Shown: positions 12,001-24,000 of the stretch, piece after piece
How positions within the stretch are numbered: position 1 is the first letter of the stretch
Layout: each line of letters starts with the position of its first letter
Assembly (NCBI GenBank): GCA_907163375.1
Contig: CAJQUW010013658.1
Location: forward strand, 595,852 to 659,851
Origin: Prostheceraeus crozeri
Lineage: Eukaryota; Platyhelminthes; Polycladida; Euryleptidae
Direction of reading: 5' to 3'
DNA length: 64,000 bases
Program-made: the position numbers and the translations under genes
The notes under the pieces: model-generated
What the model saw: the letters and a program-made list of their open reading frames with translations, nothing else
Told to the model about the DNA's origin: nothing
The model's database searches: none

Positions 12001-13130
12001 GACGACTAGAACCTATTGCACTTGCTCAGTTTGAGGAGACGGGCTCTCAATTGTACTAACATATCACACATTACAGACACCATACAACTTAATAGGTGCT
12101 TTTCAATCTAAAATTATGGCCAGACCACGAAAGGAGAAATTTCAAGAGATGATTCTCATACGATGATGAAAGTCATCCCAGTAGCCATTTATAATAGAAT
12201 ATAATGCTTACTAATTTAAATTATTAGTTAAAGTAGTCCTAAGGAGGACTGATGGCGTTCTCCAATCCGCAAGTGTACAAAGGCAATGCTACTGTAACCA
12301 TTGGATTAATCAGTTCTTAAAAGAACTCAATGTAGCTTTCTCGTGGCAACGAATTAAAATTGATCAGCTTTGGCCCAATATCTGGTAAAAATGGAAATCT
12401 TAAGACTTGTAATACTACTCATTCTTGCTGTTGATATACTAATACCATGGATTCCAAACACTGCCGTATACACGTTCAAAACAGACTTCTAATATACTGT
12501 ACCGACTACAGATGCTGATAGTGGAAATAGAATAAGACAATGGTCACCATAGGTTAAGGAAATTAAAAAATGGATATTATAAAACAACAGGAAACCGATG
12601 AATAAAAATTGGAAAAGTGGAGGTAAAATATGGAAATACAACAATGCTACTACACTGATTACAAGTGAACTATATCTGACACTACACAAAGTGGATAAGT
12701 GGAAAGTGGATAATGGAGGTAAACAATAGAATTACAATGACACTCTACTACACCGAAAGCAATGAAACTATACACACTATACCTAAGACTACACATGGAA
12801 AATACTATTTCTTCACTTGAATTTGTTATCGCCAGTTTCTTCATCCGTCTATAGTACTTCATGTAATTCCACATTTCTTCATTTGAATTACAATACATCG
12901 ACCACTACTTCAGTTACCGATTAAGGGATATAAAACATAATACTGCAGTCCGTCAGTCATCAGCAGGTACTCGTCTAGTTGTGTTTCGACCCCTAACCTG
13001 AACACTCAAACCCAGACGAGCGGGGTCCCACACATAGTGGCTGACAAAATACTGAATAGGTAATGATATGTCTTGAAAGATATGTCAATAAGATAAATCA
13101 GATATCATTCAATTGTTGCGTTTCCCATAT
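9086..13130. other. about 4 kb without a supported gene
   Basis: Open frames here are short, overlap on opposite strands (for example at 10041-10403) and look like nothing known. Two diverged direct copies of an ~80-base unit starting tggaggtaaa lie at about 12617-12700 and 12713-12805. Otherwise I see only AT-rich unique sequence. Confidence 0.35.
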
Positions 13131-13262
13131 GTAAACAGATCCTGTCATTAAATTCATCACATCAATAAATACAGTATGCTTTTTGCGATCCTCACATGTA
13201 AACAAATCCTGTTCATCAATCTTTGCCTTTTCGATTCCCACAAGTAAACAGATCCTGTTCAT
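13120..13262. repeat. degenerate short tandem repeat
   Basis: Three imperfect copies of a unit containing gtaaacagatcctgttcatc begin near 13131, 13198 and 13244, at uneven spacing (67 and 46 bases). Little more can be said. Confidence 0.45.
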
Positions 13263-13470
13263 CCTCGAATCCCATAAAGATGTAATCGCTGTGTGATAAA
13301 TATGTAATCCGCCTTTACACAAACTTCGCCTCATACATCAAGACTTAACAATGAGAGCTCTCTCATCTCCCGTAAGCCACGCTAAGCGCTCTGTATTCAC
13401 TCTTCACTGCCCACCCCCTCTCAATTGTATACTCAATTGATAGCAGTTTTCGATTTAAACCATTTCGAAA

Positions 13471-13515
13471 ATCACTGACGTTTCGGGAATTTTGGCTGTC
13501 ATCAGTTCAGTATAC
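13471..13515 (-). other. possible hammerhead-like core (weak)
   Basis: Read on the minus strand, the segment has CTGATGA, a 14-base spacer, then GAAACGTC. These are the conserved blocks of a hammerhead ribozyme core in the right order. The stems are poor: stem II is not evident and stem I would overlap the core. It may be a decayed Penelope-like terminus. Confidence 0.25.
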
Positions 13516-13675
13516 CTGAAGAGAATTAGTAACTTATATACTAGTAAATCGTCATCCGCACTACACATCTGCAATTAATGAAATACGTGTAGTTGAAATC
13601 TCATTATCTAGAGCTCGTTTTCAAAATTTGAAATTTGCAAACACGAATGCAAATAACTTCTTAAAGACAATCGGA

Positions 13676-13955
13676 AAAAGGCCCCTTCCCTTCAATGCAT
13701 CAAATGGGGCCACGATGTCTTTCACGATGTCAGAAGAGCCCTTCACAATCTTAAAAAGAACACCGACACAATCCCAAAAGGGCACCTTTCATAATCCTAG
13801 AAAGCCCTCTCACATTTCTAAAAGGGCCTTTCAGAATCTCAGATAGGATCCCTCAGAATCTTAAAGAGCCCCTTCACAATCGCAAAAGATCCCTTTTGCA
13901 ATCCTAAAGGACCCCTTCACGATCTCAAAGGGTCCCATTCACAATCTAAAGGTGC
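13676..13955. repeat. minisatellite, ~22-24 base unit, about 12 copies
   Basis: Degenerate head-to-tail copies of a unit like cttcacaatcttaaagagcc run through this stretch, with frequent base changes and small length shifts between units. The frame on the plus strand stays open across several units, but the resulting peptide is only a reading of the repeat. Confidence 0.75.
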
Positions 13956-16580
13956 TTTTATACGTGAAGCTTTATTGCTGCCACCTAGCTTGCACGTGCA
14001 AACGTAGATTTTTACTATTTAGGCTTACTTCCATATTTAAGAATTTTTAAGGGTTCCTATGATGCTAGCTGCTATTACCTGGTCTAGTTGACAACTTTCC
14101 ATGGTAAGCAGGTAGCCAGCCATCAATGGACAAGAGAAAATGCTACATCGCTCTGATTCAAGCTGGGCCCTACCTTCTCACCCTTTCCTACATGTAAGCC
14201 TATATTTTTAAAATTGTGACCCAAGAAATCCATGATTCTTGATAGGATAGAACGGGATGCAGTGAACGATTGAAAGAAATTCTTTGCAAAATAAAGCAGG
14301 TACCGGAATAAAAATAAGGCAATAACCCGGATTATCCTGCAAACATTCGGTGTCAGTTCCTCTTTTCTAACCTGTGCGACACTATTTTCGTTGACATGAG
14401 GACCGGTTCCCTTGAAAATCAACAAAACGTCAACATAAAATTTCCAATATGACAGCCTGCAATGTGCACTTGCAAATGAATATCAAATATGTGTGCATCA
14501 TTTTGTTCGCTTTGTTGCATCAGTTCATATCGCTTTTCATCAGCAATTCAAAGCATCCAATTCCACCTCTTCCTCCCTTCTGGGTATTTTACTGCCTCAG
14601 GTTTGAGGACATTCTTCGATTACCTCTGTTTCTCACTGGCTTTCCGGATGGTTTTGTTTCATTCATCTTCGAAAACTAGGTCTAGCTATTGAAGCGATCA
14701 ACTGCCTGTATCGTAGGATAGACCTACCTGTCCCTTCATCAATTTAATGACACGTATTCTTTATTTCTATAACCTACTTGAGGCTCTAACCAAGCAAATC
14801 AAAATGTTGGTGACTTGCTAGCATAGAAAATTCTCGGATGTCTAGTTCAGTTGTTAGAAACAACTAAGCCAGCATACTGCGAAACTGATGGATCCGTCGA
14901 CAGGTTGAATATTTTCAAAATGCATCGCGGTTCACGGCATGACACTGAGATGAAAGACAGGTTTTCAAGCATCAATCAGCAGAATTTGATTATCAATTGC
15001 ATTCCTAAAATTTGACTTATTATTCTGTCCAGACTTTAGTGGAAAACATATTTCTTTCCAATAGGACTGTTACAATGCCGCATGTTTCCACGATCTGTCT
15101 GAAGCAATTGATGTTTGGCAATACTTTTTTGTCAGGGGCTATACATATTACACCGGGTGAACCGGTGCAATTTTATGCCTTGAGGCTACTATATCGGCTG
15201 GCCCGGCAAAATAAAATAAAATTTATATTATCGAGCTTCATATTTCTTATCTGTGAGAGGCTGAACATCATTCAATAACAAGAATGCGTCAGGATTCATT
15301 GCTTCTTCATGCTCCGCCCTACTTGAATTTTGCTTCTCTATTTAGAGATACACTCATTTCTCAAACGAAGCAACCTTATTTACTAACTACAGGTGACTTC
15401 AAAATACTTAATGGAATAATAACCCACTGCAGTGTCGGTAATTGGTACCGGACTACTGGTAGACAGTACATAATTCGATGTCAAACTTAAAACAGAAACA
15501 AGAGTATACGAGCTACAAAGAACCTGCCAGCTATATGAAGGCTTTCTGAGGGACAATTTTTCAAAACCGAGATTCATGAAACTTCACGGACCAATTTGAC
15601 AACAACCTCAAAATGCCTGATAGGAAGCAGAACAGGTGCGTCTTTCTGGTAAACTGTAAACCGTAAAGAAGTCAAACAAGTCGAACCTGCTAAACAAGTC
15701 AGAGCTACGGTACATTATCATCCACCAAATTGACCCACACAGCTCATGCAATACGTGAAATTCCCTGCACTTCGGGTGGAAAGGTGTGATGCCGACAAAG
15801 AAATAATCTTATCTGATATGATAGCTACGGTCTATTTAATAGTTTCTTTTAAGCTTTCAGGACTTTGGGGTCTCTAATGAGAATGGGTAGTTTCTTCTAC
15901 GGAATCAAAGGTCCCAACCGTGAGGGGCAGGGAACCTTACGCACTGCATGAGTTGTTTCTGTCGATTTATTGGATAAAAAGGTAGTTTTGACTTGTTTAC
16001 GGTTTACTGTCTTTCTATCATCGGAAACTTTACCCGAGCAGCGAATTATTACACTGATTACTTTGACACCGCTAACATCTAACTTCTGATTTTTTCAAAC
16101 GAAAGTTGTTTTCATTCTTATCAACAACAGATCAATATAATAAAATCAGGAATGAATGACTTGCTCAACACAATCGCGAGTCAACTAGGTATATGTGCTG
16201 CGATCGCAGTTTCTCGATTGTTTGGGAGAACCATATTTGTGAGCAAATTTGAAATATAATTCTTGATATATATTTTTTCATTTTCGTTTCCGAGGAAAAT
16301 TTATTTGCACAGCGAGGGAGGAGAAGAGAACACTTTAAAATCCAGGATAAATTGGAAAAAGTCATATAGTCACCGTCCTTAGAATCTCGCTTCGACCAAC
16401 GGAGGTCTCGTTTCTTTTCAAAATGGCCTTGGCATTGCACCTTTCCAGCGCAACAGACCCTCCCACAAATGGATGCAATGTATAGTGGACAGTCACCCGT
16501 TCTGTGTTCCCAATAGCCGCACATCTTTTGCATGGCAATTTGATCCATCTTTTATCTAATTTTATTGTTGTTTACTGCCA
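13956..16580. other. 2.6 kb without a supported gene
   Basis: Several short open frames were not recognised. One imperfect inverted repeat is present: gtaaaccgtaaagaagtc at 15656-15675 against its complement at 15988-16007, which may bound a ~400-base MITE. The Cys-rich minus-strand frame 16165-16548 resembles nothing I know. Confidence 0.35.
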
Positions 16581-17220
16581 CTAGGCTGCTCCTAGTCTGG
16601 TTCCTAGGCACGTAGCAAATTGAATGGCTTCGTCACCCATAGCTCCATATGCTGTCAAGCAAAAGGGGAGGCAATGCCAATTTAATTTTCGGTGCTTCTG
16701 TGCTACTGCAGCTGCTGTGATATGTTGGACAGTCAAACTCGTTCCTGCTAAATCTAATAGATTGAGAGAATCAACGACCGCCATATCAATCGCGAAAAGA
16801 TCGATTTACCTAATGACCAGTCTGGCAGCAAGATGTTGGCTGGTCGAGTTTTTTGGTTTACTTCTCAAGCCACTGTCTCTTTCTAACTGGGGCCATCAGC
16901 TGCGGCATTCATACACGACATTTCGCCGACATTCACTTGTGTCGATTGACGACACCATTTTTACAAGTAAAAGCATGATGTCCGTGTGCATCGAGAATTG
17001 TATCAGGATGGTAAATACATTTTTTTTAGTTGACATCCAAACGCAAGCCTAACGACCATTTTGATGTTACATTCATTTCATTTGGCTCCAAAGCTAGACC
17101 TGGCCCGGTGGAAGGAATGACTCGAAACCAGTCAGCGGCATGATCTGCAGCAACATTTTCAAGTCGAGCTTTATCGGTTGGTGACGCTGCTTGAAAGAGG
17201 TCATTGCGTGATTCAACCAT
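16581..17220 (-). pseudogene. relic of a retrotransposon C-terminal Cys/His region
   Basis: Conceptual minus-strand pieces follow the order of a C-terminal domain often found after the reverse transcriptase of some invertebrate non-LTR elements. First comes AADHAADWFRVIPSTGPGLALE with SLGLRLDV, then LDAHGHHAFTC (the LDARGxHxLSC motif) with a following RH. Last comes LPFCLTAYGAMGDEAIQF near 16640-16670, the analogue of a PLAIETFG block. The pieces lie in different frames with several stops, so the gene is dead. No reverse transcriptase core was seen next to it. A second relic of the same domain type is at 51633-51905. The family assignment is from memory of the motif series, not a search. Confidence 0.5.
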
Positions 17221-18662
17221 TTGTGAAAGACGATGTGATGTGGTGATATTTGAACGCCGAATACTTCATACTTTTTTATTATCCTAAATTTACAAAATTT
17301 ATTGAAATGAGCCAATTCACGGAATTTCGGCACTACAAAGAATTCTCTGAAGCAGACATGAACACTGAAAATAACATTGTTCTGTTATCATGCGAGATTT
17401 GATAGCATCACCCCGAGGACCGAGCTCATGCATGACAGTCCCTCTAAAGACAGTCTGTAAAAAAGTGACTCTTAGAATGTACGTTCCGTTAACCTCAATA
17501 ATCATTCTTATTATTGCTTGGTACACAGGCTCCCCTCCTCGAACAAGCAAGTGACCATAGAGCAACTGCTATTTAATTACTCTAGACTAATAATATAGAC
17601 CACAGACTAGCTACTGCATACTTACGCTATGCGAGTGCCACTGTAATAAAAAAAGATAGTAATATTTACATGTCTGTCCGGAATCCAATTGTGGATTCGA
17701 TAATCATGATCTGAGACTGGATAACTAGATAATCATAAAATTGCAACTAAGTATCATCGAGTGTGCTTTCTCTATGACAAACACTGTTGCATACTAGCTA
17801 TAAACAGCAGGATTTTGTTGAGATTTGTTGTATAAAAATTCCACAACGCCGTCGTGAAATTATAAAAGAGGACTGATAAATTTCGAAATTTTCTGAGATT
17901 TTCATCTCATTGGTTTAAATTCATTAAAGATGTTGACAAATGTGATAGAACGTTAAGAGAGGGTTCTAATATGTTACAAGATGTATATTTAGTTGTGACT
18001 ATGGGATAAAATGAATAGAGCATTTAAACAAAAAGTACTGAAGACCATCAATGAAAAGAATATGGATTATTGATAAAATTAGCGTAATAAGCATAATTTT
18101 TGCACACAAGTAATACAGACATCGTTCAGTTTATAGCAGAAAACCGTGGAATTCAGTCAAGATACAGGGAGTGTAGTCCGAGAATGTAGGAACTGATCAG
18201 TAGGGAAGGTCATGCAATTGAGTTGCATGATCCTATAGAGTAGGGATAAATAGGTAGAGTGTCGACTCAAAAAAGTATCTGTGTACAGTGAAAATTTTTG
18301 TATCAAAAGATTCAGTTTTTTGCGGAGATTACGTTCCCGTGGTCCAAAAAATTATTTGAACACTTTTGAAAAAAGTCAAATTTTGCCAATTTATATTACC
18401 GAGATGACTGTCCTATATAAGAAGTATGAAACAAGTTGGATATCAAAAGGAATGAATATTTGCTAATAAGCATCCTAACGAAGCGGAAATCAAGCTGATT
18501 ATCAAGGGAATTTCATGAACCGCTTTATAATGGAAGCCTTGCTTTCTCATGTGAATTTTCCTGAGTTTTTACTTCAATTTTCACAGGCATGATTTTATGA
18601 TACACTAAATTATTAGGTAGACATCACTCTACCTAATATACTTTCTCTATGACGCTGCGGGT
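17221..18662. other. no gene; one dispersed repeat
   Basis: No frame here is convincing. The segment at about 18233-18300 (gtagagtgtcgactcaaaa, cagtgaaaatttttgtat) recurs in inverted orientation at about 53563-53635, so it is part of an interspersed repeat of unknown type. Confidence 0.35.
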
Positions 18663-18845
18663 GACCACACAGACACAGTGAGAGTTAGTGGCAGACAAAG
18701 CAAAATAGGAAGCTGAAACGACCACAAAGAAAGTATTAGAGAGTAGTTTGTGGCAGGCAAGGCAAAATAGAAAGCTGGTGCGACCACACAGAAACAGTGT
18801 TGGACAGTCAGTGAGTCGTTGGTGGCAAGCAAAGTGACACACAGA
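18663..18845. repeat. tandem repeat, ~60-base unit, three copies
   Basis: Units begin with gaccaca at 18663, 18720 and 18782, and each carries a ggcaRRcaaRgcaaaata-like middle. Identity between units is moderate. The overlapping minus-strand frames are only readings of the repeat. Confidence 0.6.
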
Positions 18846-19056
18846 CCACCCAGCCGATTCGAATTTATAAAAAGTGGAAAAACGAATCCTCAACTTAGGA
18901 AAGCGAACCCACAAATTTTGCATCAAGCATTGTAGAAGAGCGTTATAACGACAAAATGCCATCAAGTCGCACAATACCACGAATTGTACGAACTTGTAGA
19001 TTGCGAATTAGGCCACATGCTGGTACATATATGATCATTTGACGAGTACCTCATAG

Positions 19057-20261
19057 TAGTGATGAAAATTTTCCGGAAAATTTTGATTCAAAATTTTCCG
19101 TGGAAAATTATGGAAAAAATTGGAAAATTTTGGAAAATATTGGAAAATTATGGAAAATTTTGGAAAATTTTGAATGATTTGATTTTTTTGATAGGCCCTA
19201 TAATTTGAGCGCTTCCACTGCCGATAGGCAGCTACGTTCCAATAAATTGGGTCTGAAGCAGTTGATTTCATCATTATTTCGATTAAAGCGATCGTAGCAA
19301 TGCGAGTTCCGTCCGCGGATTTTGAACATTTGTTAGCATTTTTAATTGTCACACAGACACCGTTTGGCATAATGTGAATCTTGCTTTTCAATAGGGGTAT
19401 AATTTCATGAAATGTGAAAGATCTGGAGCTAATTGTTTCCTTGAAAGTTAAGGTTTATTATGCAACGCATTTGATACAGCGGTGATAACAGCAGTGATAC
19501 AAATTCTCCATGTGTTGACGTGATTTTTTTCCTTTACTAAAGGGGCATAATTTCATGCAATGTAAAAGATCTGGAGCAAAAATAATGCACTTTATTTGGG
19601 AGATTGTTTGTAACTTGAAAATTAAGCTTTATTATGTAACCGCCTTGATTATATTGATACAAATTCTCCATGTGTTTATAAGCATGTGAAGCATACACAG
19701 TCCATCACAGCATTATACATGAGCGACCGTATTGGAAGATATATTAAGACTAAACTCGTGAGATACTTGGAAACTAAAGATATCTGTGATGATAATAGAA
19801 GAATATCTATGACAGTTTCTAACTTCTGGCCGATCGTCGCTGAGGACAAACTACACATCTTCCATTTCTAGCTCAGATGGTTCAGATAGTCGATTTCAGA
19901 TCTACCCAAATGAATTTCAGACATTGCCAGATGAATTGGAGATTCTCCAGTTGAATTTAAGATCCTTTCAAAGTTGGGTTTCTGACAGATATCTGAAATT
20001 CAATTAGAGAAATCTGAAATCCATCTAATGTCTGAAATTGGGATGACCTGAAATAGACATGGAAAGGGTGAAGTTGGTTCCAAAAGGTAACATGCAGGGA
20101 TGATAGAGAAGTTTTCGGTCTTTGAATATTACATAGTCTTTTCAAACAACTATAGGCCTAACAGGTCTCCAAAACAAAGGCAAAATCGTCAATCACCGAA
20201 AAATAAATTTCAAAATTTTCCATTGGAAAATTTTCCGGAAAATTTTCCATTTGCATCACTA
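19057..20261. mobile_element. non-autonomous hAT element, copy 1
   Basis: The ends are TAGTGATGaaaattttcc and the complementary ggaaaattttccatttgCATCACTA. A perfect 8-base target duplication, CCTCATAG, sits at 19049-19056 and 20262-20269, which marks the hAT superfamily. Just inside the left end is an array of tggaaaattttggaaaa-like units, probably subterminal binding sites. There is no transposase. The interior has a partial tandem duplication (the block containing agatctggagc occurs near 19420 and 19570). Frames rich in KFSNFF are readings of the repeat ends. Confidence 0.88.
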
Positions 20262-20269
20262 CCTCATAG

Positions 20270-20707
20270 AAGGTATTTTTCTTACTTTTTATTGAACATT
20301 CGCAAATGCACTGGTCAGATAATATTTATACAGTAGCATATAACTTATGTAATCTATGCGATAATCATGATCAGATAACAAGCAATCGATTTAGATTGCT
20401 TCAACTTTAGACAAGCAATGTAGATTCCAAGATGCATATACAGGCCTACAATACAAAGAAGCCAAAAGAAGCTATTGAAAAAATCAACAAAAATACTGCT
20501 AGAAAATTCATCAAAATGAAGGTGATTTTGTGAAATTTCTAATGTGGCTGAGAAAGTTTCTCTAAGTGCAATGCTTCCAACTAAAAAATTGGCCTTAAAC
20601 TTTGACCTCTGTCAGTGTAATGTCCTTTATCTGAATATTCCAAAGCACATTGATATTTTCAAGTATTATATAGGGGTCTGTCAATTAAAGTCATGCGAAG
20701 AGGATCA
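20270..20707. other. spacer between hAT copies, nothing recognised
   Basis: About 440 bases of AT-rich sequence between two hAT insertions; no frame or repeat was recognised. Confidence 0.4.
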
Positions 20708-20715
20708 CCTACGAA

Positions 20716-21764
20716 TAGTGATGAAAATTTTCCGGAAAAAATTGGAAAATTATGGAAAATTTTGGAAAATTTTGATTTTTTTGATAGGCCTATGATATGA
20801 GCGCTTCCACTGCCGAGGCAGCTGCGTACCAGTAAATTGGGTCTAAAACTCTTTATTTCGATCAAAGCGATCGCAGCAGTACGATTTCCGTCCACGGATT
20901 TTTGAACATTCCTTTGCCGCCAGTGGCTTGTACTATAATTTGTTAGCATTTTTAATTATCACACATCACACCGTTGGAATAATGTGAATCTTGCTTTACA
21001 ATAGGGGCATAATTTCATGCTATGTGAAGGATCTGAAGCAAAATGAATGTACTTCATTTCGGAGTTTGCTAATTGTTAGCTTGAAAGTTAATCTTTATTA
21101 TGCAGCGTTGCCATAGTGATGCAAATTTGAACATGTGATGAAGTATAAGCACACAGTCCACGCAGCATTCATGAGCGACCATATTGGAAGATATAAAGAC
21201 TGTAAACTCGTGAGATATTCGGAAACTAAAGATATCTGTGATGAGTAAAAGAATATCTATGACGATAGCTCCAAACTTCTGGCGCACTGTCCGATATCTT
21301 CATTGAGGATACACCTCCATTTCTAGTTCGGATGCTTCAGATAGTTCCAATTCGATTTCAGATCTGCCCAAATGAATTTCAGATATGATCCAGATGAATT
21401 GGAGATCTCCAGTTGAATTAAAGATCTTTTCAAAGATAGCTTCTGACAGATATCTGAAATTCAGCTAGAGAAATCTGAAATCCATCTAATGTCTGAAATT
21501 CATTTGGAAAGATCTGAAATAGACATGGAAAAGGTGCTTTGATACCAAAAGTTAACATACAGGGATGATAGAGAAGTTTTCGGACTTTGAATGCTACATA
21601 GTCTTTTCAAACGACCATAATAAGTCTCCAAAACAAAAGAAGAAACGTCAATCACCGAAAAATGAATTTCAAAATTTTCCGATGGAAAATTTTCCAGAAA
21701 ATTTTTGAAAAAATTGGAAAATTTTCCGGAAAATTTTCTGGTAAATTTTCCATTTGCATCACTA
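20716..21764. mobile_element. non-autonomous hAT element, copy A
   Basis: It has the same TAGTGATG...CATCACTA ends as copy 1 and a perfect 8-base target duplication, CCTACGAA (20708-20715 and 21765-21772). It has no coding capacity. It is the left partner in the unequal crossover described in the findings: its right half and right flank recur at 27028-27464. Confidence 0.88.
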
Positions 21765-22239
21765 CCTACGAATAAAGGATCCTGGTGACTATTTTGCATA
21801 CATGTACACAAAAATTGTCATCATATGTAGTCATTATGTATGTAGCCTACCGGAAACCACTACGACAGGGCTTTGCCTTCAGGAAGTTCTACAACATGAC
21901 TTTGCTAATTTAGGTACGTTTCTAATTCCTGTATGACAGATGTTATTATATAAGGTTATGTAATTATCAACATCTCGATTCATTAAAAGCTTTTGTAATT
22001 CTACGCAGTTTTATATATTTGCAATTGCACTTGTATCATAGTTTGACATAATATTTTCATAGTTTTATTTACATGTTACAGTGCTGCAATGGATGCATAC
22101 ATGTTGACAAAATAACATTTTATCACCTTTGTCCATCAGATCGGAAGAATTTCTTTGCGAATTCCCGTTTCTGGTTTGTTTTGGCGATGACTAGGACATC
22201 TCTGGCTTTAGTCATAATAATCAAGATCTTAATGTTGCG

Positions 22240-22830
22240 TGTCAAAAGCTCAACTTTCTCTCTCAAGCAGATCTCAAGTTTTGACACCCAGAGAACAGTG
22301 AAACACCTGTCGTCTTCCTGTCCTTGTTTCTGGGACAAGATCCGCAGCTTGCTCTCTTCCTGGGAACTATCTCATCGCCACGAGGAGTTTGGATGGGAAA
22401 AGCTGTTGTTGCAACGAATTAAGAATCCTTTCTCCGAGCCATGTGTTCACCCATGAGCATTACGGCCAATTTCTCCAAATGAAGGCATCTGCGATGCGAT
22501 CTTTGTCTCATGAAATTAGGGGAACTGTGTAAGAAGATGGCGAAAGAGTTGTAAGCAGCTATATCAACCAGATGGCCAAAGAAAACTTGGGGCCATCGAC
22601 GACACTTCTTTTGGCACGAATATGGGCGTAGAACCCTGTGAAAAAACGTTGTCGGGCCAGTAACGTCGCGTCGCCATTGGGCCGATACAGTTATGGTTCC
22701 TGATTCTTCGCTGTCGGGCCAATAACGTTGCATCGACATAGCGCCATGAAACTGTTGCCCTAAATGCCAGTAAAATGTCAGCGACAAATGCTGCATGAAA
22801 ACCTGCCCCTGCAGCATTGAGACAACTCAA
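22240..22830 (-). pseudogene. piggyBac transposase C-terminal relic, copy 1
   Basis: On the minus strand the frame 22817-22419 contains YSCQKKCRRWPQVFFGHLVDIAAYNSFAIF, the signature block of piggyBac-family transposases (Y-x-C-x-R-K-x-x-R-W-P, then D-x-A-x-Y-N). Further downstream another frame reads SCGSCPRNKDRKTTG, which matches the first half of the C-terminal zinc-binding region. The rest of the transposase, including the catalytic aspartates, was not found, and the parts lie in different frames, so this is a truncated dead copy. It sits inside spacer S and is repeated at 27931-28521. No piggyBac termini or TTAA sites were identified around it. Confidence 0.72.
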
Positions 22831-23228
22831 TAATATTCATGTTATAATAATTGTATATTATTATATATAATAGTTATTAATTACATGATATATGAATAGT
22901 AGCATCAGGTATATAATAATTATTCCTGATGTATTCAAGTAGCATTCTTTTAAATTCCTTCAGAAGACGTGAGAGTGATGGTCTCGAACTATCAATGCAC
23001 TCAGACGAGCACTAATTTTCATGATATTTCACAACTAATAAGAAATAATGGAAATGTCGATCTAACCTCAAGCAAGCGTAATTTTGAGTCCAGTGGATGC
23101 ATAGCATCCATCAGGATTCAAAACTACCGAATTTAAGGTATTGAACAGTATTTAAAAATTAGAGAATCAATGAAACTCACATTATACATGTAAAGTGAAT
23201 TGCTTTCATTACAAAAAATACTGTACTT

Positions 23229-24000
23229 AAGGGTCTGTTCACTGGTCAATTGCGTCATACTACAATTACGCAATTTTGACAATCAGACAATAAAAATTTA
23301 TGATATTCACTTCTCATACATGTAACATGTAATTCGTCTATTCTACTGTAATTTTAGTAAAAGATGTTTAGAAATACTGACTGATCTTCCGTTATATCCT
23401 AATGCTCTATTCAAATTCAATGTAGGTAATTTTTCATTTATTTTGATAGCTTCAATGATTCTAATTTCTAAGTTATTTTCTAATGTTGGATTTGAACATA
23501 AATGTCGTCTTTCAAACTACAAAAGTCAGTAGTTACTATAATCTAAAAGATAAAACACCAAAGCTGTTGAAATCATGTCTTTTGTACCGATTCACACGTC
23601 CGGTTGATCCTGATGCCCAATAGGCAAAAGACGATTTCACCAACGAATAAGTGAACACATACAAGGTAACTCGGCAGTAAGCACTCACTTAAGTAGATGC
23701 ACTGCATGTAGCAATGAAATACATGACTGTTTTAAAGTTGAACATCAAGATAGAAATAACTCAGAAATTTGAATCATTGAAGCTATCAAAATAAATGAAA
23801 AATTACCTACATTGAATAGAGCATTATGATAACGGAAAGTCAGTATTTCTAAAAATCTTTTATCAAAATTACAGTAGAATACACGAATTACATGTTACAT
23901 GTATGAGAAGTGAATATCATAAGTTGTCATTGTCTGATAGTAAAAATTGTGTAGATCTAATTGTAGTATGACGCCATGGATCAGTGAACAGGTTCTTCAA
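23229..24000. repeat. inverted pair of Penelope-like element 3' ends, copy 1
   Basis: Arms at about 23229-23475 and 23755-24000 are reverse complements with moderate divergence. On the plus strand, 23611-23832 reads GKRRFHQRISEHIQG, then THLSRCTACSNEIHDCF and IIEAIKINEKLPTLN. This is the C-terminal part of a GIY-YIG domain as found in Penelope-like retroelements. On the minus strand the left arm repeats the last motif (IRIIEAIKINEKLPTLN). The structure is therefore two 3' ends placed tail to tail, both decayed. Confidence 0.7.

Noticed and set aside
13628-13846. 72-codon frame
   Set aside because: It reads through the minisatellite; the peptide repeats follow the DNA repeat.
16165-16548. Cys-rich minus-strand frame of 127 codons
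   Set aside because: Spacing of the cysteines matches no zinc-finger type I know, and nothing around it suggests a gene.
19035-21811. Open frames rich in KFSGKFSNFFKNF and similar words, on both strands
   Set aside because: They are translations of the ttttccggaaaatttt arrays at the hAT ends and recur wherever a hAT copy occurs.
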